A stretch of DNA of 5,529 bases from Candidatus Altimarinota bacterium (GTDB taxonomy: Bacteria; Patescibacteriota; Gracilibacteria; BD1-5; UBA6164), in assembly GCA_027066255.1 (NCBI GenBank), contig JAMOOA010000186.1, positions 1 through 5,529 on the forward strand. The letters run 5' to 3'. The translations under genes were made by a program, and so were the position numbers. Positions within the stretch are counted from its first letter, which is position 1. Each line of letters begins with the position of its first letter. The notes beneath the pieces were generated by a model. The model worked only from the letters and a program-made list of their open reading frames with translations, had not been told where the DNA came from and searched no databases. Positions 1 to 5,529 of the stretch are shown here, piece after piece.

Positions 1-2
1 GG

Positions 3-500
3 ATCTCTATTATTATGGCTGTATTTTATATGATATATAGAGGTGTTAGATCAACGTTTGGAATAGTTAGCGCTCTGGATAAGGGTGACTTTACAAAGGA
101 GAATTTTCAAAATTCTCTGAATCTCACAATAGGGAACTGGAGAAGGGTTTTTTGAAATTTTATGGGAGTTACTATTATAGGGAGTCTTGTTATGGGAATG
201 ATAGGTGGAATCTGAGATTCTATTGCATTTTTTGGAAATGATTGGAGCTCATTCTCTAGTCTAGAATGAAACGATAAAGCACAAATTCAAGAGATAGTTT
301 CAGGTTTCGGAGACTTTAATGTCTTTTCTTTTATTAATAGTATCATTAAAGTATTTCTTAATACGGTACTCTGAATATTTGTAGCTGTATTTACCTACAT
401 ATTTTTCAAAAGACTTGAAGGTGAGTATAAATGAAAAGAAAAGACAGTAGAGACAAAAGAAAGGAAGAAAGTTCTCACAGAGGCACAACAAGAGTTATAA
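3..500 (+). CDS. Multi-spanning membrane protein, C-terminal part (5' end outside window)
   Basis: The frame is open from the window edge to TAA at 498-500 (165 residues) only if TGA is read as Gly. It holds five in-frame TGA codons, at 153, 213, 267, 372 and 432, and TGG codes for Trp in the same protein. Hydrophobic stretches lie at about residues 1-12, 53-77 (Gly-rich, LVMGMIGGIG) and 107-135 (ending in AVFTYIFFKRLEG). A charged, Lys/Glu-rich cytoplasmic-looking tail of about 30 residues follows. The ending, a membrane segment followed by an aromatic/Arg/Glu-Gly motif, faintly recalls the integral-membrane domain seen in glycerophosphodiester phosphodiesterase-like and DUF975-like proteins, but I cannot assign a family. 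The start is not visible. It converges on the next gene, and the two share a terminator. Confidence 0.8.
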
Positions 501-512
501 AGTATATAAAAT

Positions 513-546
513 AAAAAAGAATCATTTTTCTAAATGATTCTTTTTT
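513..546. terminator. Bidirectional intrinsic terminator between convergent genes
   Basis: A perfect 15-bp inverted repeat (arms 513-527 and 532-546) encloses a 4-nt TTCT loop. The core is GAATCATTT/AAATGATTC, flanked by A6 on the left and T6 on the right, so a U-tract follows the hairpin on either strand. It lies 12 nt after the TAA of the plus-strand membrane gene and directly after the TAA (550-552) of the minus-strand gene, as expected for a shared terminator. Confidence 0.9.
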
Positions 547-549
547 ATT

Positions 550-1389
550 TTATTGAAAAGTGTCTTCTTCTTTCAGGGAAGATTCTTCTTTCTGAATGGA
601 GAGTATTTTTTCTACTAACACCTGTTCTATGACGGTATATATTTCTATTTTTTTTTCTATAGAAGCTGTTACTTTGAATCTTATCTCGAGCTCTTGCTTT
701 TTAGTTTTTGCTTTTGCAAGTATCTTTTCAAACAATATAACCTTTTCTTCGAAAGTAAAATTTTTATATTTTTCCTTTGCCTCTAATGATACTATCTTTT
801 CTGAAAGCTTTTGCTTGATAAGGTTATAGAGTCTTTCATCAAGAGTTTTTTTATTTTCTTCTATCTTTCCTTTTATACTATCTACTTTTTCTTTGAAGAT
901 AATACTTTTTTTATAGAGTTTTTCTTTTACTTCCTTGTTCTTTTCATTGAGCTCTATATCTCCTTTTATATACTCTAAAAATGAATCTATTTTTTCATGT
1001 GCTACATAGATTGATACATCGTTATAGAATGTTTTTTTTAGTTCTATGAGTTTTTGTTTGAGTTCTTGAGTGTTGTTTAGTTCTTTTACTTTCTCAATAA
1101 GTTTGAGATCAAGTTCCTTTCTCTTAGAATTATATATGTAGATGATGTCCTGGAGAGATTGTTTTTCTTCTGTAGATAAGTCTTCTTTTACGAAAGCCAT
1201 AACTCCTCAGATGTATTGCTGCTTGAATGAAGACCATTTCTCATCAAGATTTTCCCTTGTTTCTTTGAGCTCTTTGATGTTGGAATCAAGTTGTTTTAGT
1301 GTTTCCCCGCTCGCACCAAAAACAGCATTTCTTCACAAAGAGAAAAATGCTATAGACAAGAGAAGTAGAGTGATAAAAAATTTATTCAT
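550..1389 (-). CDS. Exported Lys/Glu-rich helical (coiled-coil-like) protein, function unknown
   Basis: The predicted protein has 279 residues. Under the standard code only a 216-residue piece starting at 1200 would be called. Reading TGA as Gly extends the frame through codons 61 (1207-1209) and 19 (1333-1335) to ATG at 1387-1389. The extension adds a classic signal peptide: MNKFF, a hydrophobic core ITLLLLSIAFFSLG, then a small-residue region VFGAS with likely cleavage near residue 26. One TGA-encoded Gly sits inside the signal peptide. After cleavage the protein is almost wholly charged and helical, with long runs of Lys/Glu/Leu/Ile and few Pro or Gly, consistent with extended helices or coiled coils. 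There is no Cys near the cleavage site, so a lipoprotein is unlikely. No family was recognised. It may be periplasmic or surface-exposed; that is inferred only from the signal peptide. No Shine-Dalgarno sequence is evident before the ATG. Confidence 0.85.
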
Positions 1390-1398
1390 TCGCTTTAT

Positions 1399-1470
1399 AA
1401 AAAAATTAAAGAGTCTTGAGGTAAAGTAGTTTTTATAAGGCTTAACCAATTTAAAAAAGACTCTTTAATT
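1399..1470 (-). terminator. Probable intrinsic terminator after the two-component operon
   Basis: The arms 1404-1417 (AATTAAAGAGTCTT) and 1457-1470 are perfect 14-nt inverted repeats around a 39-nt loop. On the minus strand the second arm runs into T7 (1405-1399). This fits a terminator for the histidine kinase gene ending at 1557, although the loop is unusually long. The T-run ends only 9 nt before the ATG of the exported-protein gene at 1389, so that gene's promoter must lie in or very near this hairpin. Confidence 0.5.
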
Positions 1471-1486
1471 GATATGATTATATCAA
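1469..1486. repeat. Small perfect palindrome (7-bp arms, 4-nt loop)
   Basis: TTGATAT (1469-1475) and ATATCAA (1480-1486) are perfect inverted repeats around GATT. They lie in the 167-bp gap between the kinase stop and the exported-protein start and touch the larger hairpin arm. This could be an operator or a small hairpin, but the AT-rich context makes chance occurrence plausible. The rest of the gap (1487-1556) shows nothing I can name. Confidence 0.3.
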
Positions 1487-1556
1487 TATTTTTTCTATTA
1501 CTAGTCTCTAATGTGAAAATTGTGTGAAGAGGGAGTTGTGGAAAAGAGAAGAGTGT

Positions 1557-2861
1557 TTAAAAGTATACTCTAAAAGAGAATCCTTTTTCTTTTTCTGACT
1601 GTATTTTTGTTTTCCAACCATGAGAAGAGGCTATCTTCTCAACAATACTAAGACCAACCCCAATACCTCTTTTGTCTATTTTTCCAGTCTTTTCTTGTTT
1701 ACCTTGGTAGAATTTTTCAGTAAGAAATTGCACTTTCTCTTTCTCTATTCATTTTCCATTATCAGAAAAATCTATGAAGCTTTTTGATATTTTGATAGTC
1801 AAGGTTGTTTTACTTCCTGCATATTTGAGAAAGTTCCCTATGAGATTGTGAATCAACTGCTTAAATAGACTGACATCAATATCTAAAAAGAGGTTTCCAT
1901 TTCAAACAAGCTGAATAGTCTGTTTATTCTCTTGGAGACGTGTTGTATGAGTGAGTATAATTTCTTCTATAACTTCAGGAATATCTTGTACAGTCGTATT
2001 TAAAACGAGTTTCTTGTTTTCAAATTCCTCATACTGCATGATGGTATTTACCAATTCTATGAGTCGAGACATTTCTGTAGTAATTGAATCAAGGTTCTTC
2101 TGGTTCATTTCTATAACTCCATCAGAGATTCATTCAAGATAACACTGGATAGAAGTGATAGGTGTCTTGAGCTCATGACTGATATCTGCAAGGAGACGAT
2201 TGCGTATACCTTCTTGAACGTTGAGCTTCTTGTTAAGACTGTTTATAGAGTCTATAAGGAGTCCTATTTCGTCATTTTTTTCATACTGTATGATATTATT
2301 CTTATCTCCAGGTTTCATTTGCTTTATATGAGTTGTTGCTTTCTTTATAGGAAGAATAATTTTCTTTGTAAATATAAAGAGAAGAAAGCCTGTAAAGAGT
2401 ATTAATAGCAGGTTTGCAACCAATATAGCTCGAAAAAGTTTTTTAAGAAAACTATATTCAGCAGAAGTCTCGTCCTTGAGAAAATCTAGGAGTTTCTTGA
2501 AATTATTTACAGGAATAATTTCTTCTATATATTTTGCTGTCACTCCACTTTGAATAAGGTAATTTACAACAATGTTTACATTTTTCTCTTCAGTCAGTGG
2601 TATGTTTCCGTCATTGTCTTCCAAGAGCTCGAAAAACTGTATTTCAGAATCATTGAAGATGCTATCTATATCTTCAATAGTCTGTTTTTCTATGATATCA
2701 TTTATATACTTAATGCTTACCTCACTTCTTGATTGATTTTTTTCGGTGAGGTATTCTTTGAGGTAAGAGCTATAAGAAAAATAAAACACCAAAACATTAG
2801 CAATAGCCATAAAAAGGACACTTGCCATAAACACTATAATAAATTTACGAGAGAGAGACAT
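1557..2861 (-). CDS. Membrane sensor histidine kinase (HAMP-HisKA-HATPase), two-component system
   Basis: The 434-residue protein is read through three TGA codons as Gly: G244 (2130-2132), G320 (1902-1904) and G371 (1749-1751). The first transmembrane helix spans about residues 7-29. An extracytoplasmic sensor region of about 115 residues follows, then a second helix at 144-165 and a HAMP linker at about 166-215. The HisKA H-box is ISHELKTPITS, with phospho-acceptor H229. The ATPase domain has an N-box-like HNLIGNFLKYA, a G1 box DNGKG (its last Gly is the TGA-encoded G371), an F-box region EKFYQ and a G2 box GIGVGL at 399-404. All elements needed for autophosphorylation are present. It should sense an envelope or external signal and phosphorylate the regulator encoded 8 nt upstream. 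The ligand cannot be inferred because the sensor region matches nothing I recognise. No Shine-Dalgarno sequence is seen. Expression is probably coupled to the regulator gene, and the stop is TAA at 1557-1559. Confidence 0.96.
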
Positions 2862-2869
2862 AGTAATGT

Positions 2870-3541
2870 TTATTTATTGAGTCTGTATCATTTTCCACGA
2901 ACAGTGATGATAGCTCCTTTATCTCCTATTTTTCTTCTGAGATTTTTAATGTGTGTATCGATAGTTCGGTCGTAGATATACTGGTCGTATCCTATAACCT
3001 CTTTCATAAGAGCTTCTCTTGGGACGAGTTTCCCATCTTCTGAAAATATTCTTAAAAGTATATCAAACTCATTTTTAGTAAGAGAGACTTCTTTTTTTTC
3101 GACAAATACAAGACTTTTTTCTATATCTATTTCTATATTATTATATCTAATAATACTGGTGTTTTTTTCCTCTTCGTGAGTTTTATACCTTCTCATAATA
3201 GATTGTATCCTTGCAAGAAGTTCTCTTGGAGAAAAAGGCTTTGCTATATAATCATCGGCTCACACATCAAAACCAGCTATCTTGTCTCCCTCACCTGTTT
3301 GGGCTGTGAGCATAATAATAGGAACGGTTGATTCTTTACGTATCTCACTACACACCTCTATCCCTGTCTTCTCTGGGAGATTTATATCAAGTATAACTAA
3401 ATCAGGTGCTTCTGTGAGCACTTTTTCGCTTGCTCACTCCCCAGAGTTATGGATATCTACCTTGAAATCAGAATTCTCTAGATAGAGCCTCAATGATTCG
3501 AGTATTCCAATGTCATCCTCTATGATGAGTATTTTTTTCAT
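2870..3541 (-). CDS. OmpR/PhoB-family response regulator
   Basis: The 223-residue protein has the usual length for the family once TGA is read as Gly at codons 36 (3434-3436), 94 (3260-3262) and 218 (2888-2890). The receiver domain (about 1-115) shows the acidic pocket E8/D9/D10, phospho-acceptor D52 in VILDINLPEKTG, T79, and K101 in the GADDYIAKPF motif, whose Gly is TGA-encoded. The C-terminal winged-helix DNA-binding domain (about 130-223) has SLTKNEFDILL, then RTIDTHIKNLRRKIG and the wing VRGKGYRL, again with one TGA Gly. Only these domains together give a complete regulator; the standard code would yield a truncated fragment. It is cotranscribed with the kinase gene, 8 nt downstream. Its targets cannot be read from this window. 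Confidence 0.97.
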
Positions 3542-3543
3542 AC

Positions 3544-3587
3544 AAAAAAATTATATCTATTATTATCTTTATAGTAGATATAATTTT
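3544..3587 (-). terminator. AT-rich hairpin plus T-run after metK
   Basis: A perfect 13-bp inverted repeat (arms 3547-3559 and 3575-3587, core TAGATATAATTTT) encloses a 15-nt loop. On the minus strand it is followed by T7 (3550-3544), so it looks like an intrinsic terminator for metK, though the stem is very AT-rich. It sits only 2 nt before the response-regulator ATG. The 3' arm also contains a TATAAT (3555-3550), so the same bases could serve as a promoter element for the two-component operon. Confidence 0.5.
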
Positions 3588-3598
3588 AGGAATATCAA
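3550..3598 (-). promoter_or_regulatory. Candidate promoter for the two-component operon
   Basis: On the minus strand a TTGATA (3598-3593) is a fair -35 element, with TACTAT 16 nt further on. A consensus TATAAT (3555-3550) lies 8 nt before the regulator ATG and would give an almost leaderless transcript. These options overlap the metK terminator hairpin. Base composition is so AT-rich that such matches are weak evidence. Confidence 0.3.
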
Positions 3599-3605
3599 GA
3601 GAGTT

Positions 3606-4681
3606 TTATTGAGAAAGAAGTTTCTTGAATAGGTCTACACTACTTAGCTTCTCCCAACTAACATCATCTCTCCCGAAATGTCCATATGTTGAGAAAGATC
3701 AAAATTGTCTTCTACCGTTTTAATAATAGATGAAAGTTCTACTTTCTCTGTTCCGAAACAATCCACGTATACACTTACAGGTTGTACTACACCTATAGCA
3801 TAACCAAGTTGTATCTCGCACCTATTACATACTCCAGAAGCTACTATATTTTTAGCAAGGTAACGAGCTATATAAGCTCCACTTCTATCTACTTTTGACG
3901 GATCTTTTCCTGAGAATGCTCCACCACCATGTCTTCCAACACCACCGTATGTATCGATAATGATTTTACGACCTGTGAGTCCACAGTCTCCTTTAGGACC
4001 ACCTATCTCGAACTTTCCTGTTGGGTTGATATGGTAGATAGTATTTTCATCTACGAGATCTCAGAGTTCAGACTCTATAACTTCTTTCTTTATTCCTGCC
4101 TGTAACTCTTCAAGATTCACGGATGAACGATGCTGGTTTGATATAACAACAGTATGTACCCTCACAAGCTTGTCATCATCATATTCACAAGTCACTTGTG
4201 TCTTTCCGTCAGGAAGCAAGTAGGGAAGTGTTCATGATGTTCTCACTTCCTCGAGTTTCTTTGAGAGCTTATGAGCTAGGTATATAGGAGTAGGCATGTA
4301 GGCCTTGTTTTCATTACTTGCATATCCATACATGATTCATTGATCTCCAGCTCATCCCGTATCTACCCCTTGAGCGATATCTGGAGACTGAGAATTTATG
4401 AGTATTTGAACACTCACATCATCAGCACTAAAACCGGCTTCGAGACTGTCATATCATATATCCCTTACCACTTTTCTTGCAATATCTTGGAAGTTTACCC
4501 ATGATTTTGTAGTAATTTCTCCACTGACGATGATAGTACCAGTTGTCGTCATACATTCACAAGCAACACGAGAATCAGGATCGCTAGCTAAACATGCATC
4601 CAAAATAGCATCACTTATCTGGTCACACATCTTATCAGGATGCCCACAAGTTACAGATTCTGAGGTTATTAAATGTTTCAT
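3606..4681 (-). CDS. metK: S-adenosylmethionine synthetase (MetK), with internal deletion and frameshift near the C-terminus
   Basis: MetK makes S-adenosylmethionine from methionine and ATP in the cytoplasm. The start at 4681 gives the canonical N-terminus [17 protein letters not shown]; an upstream ATG at 4750 lies inside the leader terminator. Five TGA codons are read as Gly (76, 110, 115, 150, 207), two of them in the GAGDQG motif at 110-115. Other hallmarks are GHPDK (13-17, catalytic H14), NPTGKF (219-224), [13 protein letters not shown] and the P-loop-like GGGAFSGKD (252-260). The frame runs correctly to NFDLS (about 3692), then drops into a spurious tail ending at TAA 3644-3646. The true C-terminus (TYGHFGRDD, then SWEKL) continues in another frame from 3689 to TAA at 3606-3608. 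About 19 residues expected between FDL and YGHFGR are also absent, so roughly 58 nt (length 1 modulo 3) appear lost. This means either a damaged gene or an assembly error. A SAM riboswitch controls the gene from upstream. Confidence 0.93.
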
Positions 4682-4730
4682 AACTTTATAAAAGTTAAAA
4701 ATATAAAATACATGTTCCAGTTTGATATAT

Positions 4731-4767
4731 AAAAAAACTCTTTCCTGCAATGGGAAAAGAGTTTTTT
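4731..4767 (-). terminator. Riboswitch-controlled intrinsic terminator in the metK leader
   Basis: On the minus strand the arm AAAAAACTCTTTTCC (4767-4753) pairs with GGAAAGAGTTTTTT (4745-4732). There is one bulged A/T, a short loop and a run of seven T at 4737-4731. It sits between the SAM aptamer and the metK ATG with no gene in between, so it is the expression platform. Its 5' arm TCTTTTCCC (4760-4752) can instead pair with GGGAAAGA (4801-4794) from the aptamer's 3' side. That is the expected antiterminator when SAM is low. Confidence 0.85.
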
Positions 4768-4790
4768 ATTGAATATTGTTATTCATTTTT

Positions 4791-4896
4791 ATATCTTTCC
4801 CTGTAATAGGGGAGGAGTTAGCACCTTTTTTCTTTGACAAATTAGGTTGCTGGAACGATACAAACGAGCCTCTTCTCTTTCGTTCTCTCTGGATAT
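4791..4896 (-). promoter_or_regulatory. SAM-I (S-box) riboswitch aptamer upstream of metK
   Basis: The minus strand carries the S-box signature in order. It begins with ATATCCAGAG at the P1/core entry (4896-4887). P2 pairs GAACGA (4885-4880) with TCGTTC (4858-4853). CAGCAACC follows (4852-4845), then P3 as ACCT (4847-4844) with AGGT (4826-4823). The invariant GGTGCTAACTCC lies at 4825-4814. P4 pairs CCCT (4811-4808) with AGGG (4802-4799), and the P1 return strand is GATAT (4795-4791). The GCAACC and GGTGCTAAnTCC strings are the most diagnostic parts of the family. P1 is short (5 bp) and AU-rich, and P2 lacks an obvious kink-turn, so this is a slightly divergent member. The location before metK and a terminator supports the call: SAM binding should stabilise P1, allow the terminator to form and shut off metK. 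Confidence 0.87.
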
Positions 4897-4945
4897 GTGA
4901 TTATTAGTCTATGGATTTTTGATTTTTTGCAAATAATATGCTAGA

Positions 4946-4951
4946 ATTATA
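4946..4951 (-). promoter_or_regulatory. Candidate -10 element for the metK leader
   Basis: A consensus TATAAT on the minus strand lies about 50 nt before the riboswitch aptamer and would place transcription start near 4939. No good -35 hexamer is present at 16-18 nt (the best is TTTCAT at 4974-4969). Position relative to the aptamer is the main support. Confidence 0.45.
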
Positions 4952-4961
4952 GAAAATATTA

Positions 4962-4967
4962 TATAAT
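4962..4967 (+). promoter_or_regulatory. Candidate -10 element for the J-domain gene
   Basis: A consensus TATAAT ends 9 nt before the ATG at 4977, so a transcript starting 7-9 nt downstream would be essentially leaderless. It is divergent from the metK promoter candidate, with only 10 nt between the two hexamers. No clear -35 and no Shine-Dalgarno sequence are visible. Moderate support only, given the AT-rich context. Confidence 0.35.
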
Positions 4968-4976
4968 AATGAAATT

Positions 4977-5529
4977 ATGTCAGAAGCATTAACTAGATTA
5001 AGTTGAGTAAGAGACATTGACAGAGCTAAGGAAATTCTTAGATGAATTTCAGATGAAGATATTTTATGAGGAGATTTTAAATGAGATGATTTGAAGAAAC
5101 GAGTTAGGAAACTTATAAAGGAATATCATCCTGATATTCCTGATGGTAAATTTAGCACACATGTTAAAACTCTAATAGCTCAAAGAATAAATACACTTTG
5201 AGACAAAAAGCCAACAGGCTCAAGTAGAGAACAAGCATACAAAACAAGACCATGACGAGAAGAGCAACCAAAGAATTCCAACAGATGAAATTACGCAAAT
5301 CCTAATAACAAAAATATTAATACTAGAGTTCAAGAAATATATGATGAATTTGAAAGATGAATGAAGTATCCACACAACTTTAACTCGGCAATGAAAGAGT
5401 TGATATGAATAGAAAAATCACATAATACTGATTTAAGAAAAACTAAGAATCAAATAATAAAGTTGAGAGTTCAAGAAATATATGATGAATTTGAAAGATG
5501 AATGAAGTATCCACACAACTTTAACTCGG
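4977..5529 (+). CDS. J-domain-like (DnaJ-type) protein with C-terminal 47-residue repeats, 3' end outside window
   Basis: The frame is open from ATG at 4977 to the window edge (184 residues) when TGA is read as Gly. Ten TGA codons lie in it, and the standard code gives only fragments too short to call. The N-terminal 80 residues resemble a J-domain: a helix around DIDRAKEILRGI, then LKKRVRKLIKEYHPD with the hallmark HPD at residues 51-53, then a helix around KTLIAQRINTLGD. HPD is the Hsp70-stimulating motif, so a role as a DnaK cochaperone or recruiter is the likely reading. The spacing before HPD is longer than in classic DnaJ, so it is a divergent member. A polar, Asn/Arg-rich linker follows (about 80-115). 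From about residue 117, RVQEIYDEFERGMKYPHNFN begins and recurs 47 residues later. No DnaJ zinc-finger or Gly/Phe region is seen. It diverges from metK. Glycine coding is unusual: 10 of 13 glycines are TGA. Confidence 0.75.
5325..5529 (+). repeat. 141-bp-period direct repeat with 64-bp identical copies, cut by window end
   Basis: Positions 5325-5388 and 5466-5529 are identical over all 64 bases and lie exactly 141 bp (47 codons) apart, so the reading frame is kept. The base before each copy differs (T and G), and the second copy is cut off by the window end. Within the J-domain-like protein this encodes a repeated RVQEIYDEFERGMKYPHNFN unit. It is either a real tandem repeat domain or a product of assembly at a contig end. 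Confidence 0.85.

Noticed and set aside
300..491. Minus-strand 63-residue open frame
   Set aside because: It overlaps the plus-strand membrane protein frame, which is continuous with TGA as Gly. The Phe/Leu-rich text is a mirror of its Lys/Glu-rich tail.
596..829. Plus-strand open frame antisense to the exported protein
   Set aside because: It is a shadow of the minus-strand gene. It is low complexity (Phe/Ser-rich, the mirror of Lys/Glu coding) with no motif.
1142..1429. Plus-strand 95-residue open frame
   Set aside because: It lies antisense to the signal peptide region of the exported protein and has no recognisable content.
3282..3485. Plus-strand open frame antisense to the response regulator receiver domain
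   Set aside because: The minus strand encodes the conserved receiver motifs here, so the plus frame is a by-product.
3680..3700. Programmed ribosomal frameshift in metK
   Set aside because: No slippery heptamer or stimulatory structure is apparent. About 19 conserved residues are missing as well, which frameshifting alone cannot restore.
4682..4750. Extended MetK start at ATG 4750
   Set aside because: These 23 extra codons run through the leader terminator and match nothing in MetK; the canonical N-terminus begins at 4681.
1..5529. UGA read as tryptophan (Mycoplasma-type code) or selenocysteine
   Set aside because: TGA sites coincide with invariant glycines, Trp is already coded by TGG in the same proteins, and 28 sites in six unrelated genes exclude selenocysteine.
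5325..5529. CRISPR-like array
   Set aside because: There are only two copies, at a 141-bp period, both in frame within a coding region and without palindromic repeat structure.

Overview
The window comes from an AT-rich bacterium that reads UGA as glycine (translation table 25), so it points to Candidatus Gracilibacteria or Absconditabacteria (BD1-5/GN02 or SR1, in the Patescibacteria/CPR). With the standard code the genes shatter. With UGA as Gly, six continuous reading frames appear that contain 28 in-frame TGA codons by hand count. Several of these fall on invariant glycines: GADDY and RGKGY of the response regulator, DNGKG of the kinase, and GAGDQG of MetK. Tryptophan positions use TGG, which argues against a UGA-Trp code. 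All gene stops inside the window are TAA.

Layout. Positions 3-500 (+) hold the C-terminal part of an unrecognised membrane protein. It converges on an exported coiled-coil-like protein (1389-550, -), and a strong bidirectional terminator (513-546) separates the two. Further right on the minus strand lies a two-component operon: an OmpR/PhoB-type response regulator (3541-2870) followed 8 nt later by a membrane histidine kinase (2861-1557). Upstream of that, also on the minus strand, is metK (4681-3606), S-adenosylmethionine synthetase. Its leader carries a SAM-I (S-box) riboswitch (about 4896-4791) and an intrinsic terminator (4767-4731), so SAM should repress its own synthesis by premature termination. 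A divergent promoter region (about 4937-4976) separates metK from a plus-strand gene (4977 to the window end). That gene encodes a J-domain-like protein with an HPD motif and a C-terminal 47-residue repeat that is cut off by the window edge.

Points of most interest: (i) the UGA-Gly recoding; (ii) a complete SAM riboswitch, terminator and antiterminator on metK in a code-25 organism; (iii) metK lacks about 19 conserved residues near its C-terminus and changes frame at the same place, which means either a damaged essential gene or an assembly error; (iv) the window ends inside an exact 64-bp repeat of the J-domain gene, which uses TGA for 10 of its 13 glycines, far more than its neighbours. No mobile element, CRISPR array, tRNA or rRNA was seen.
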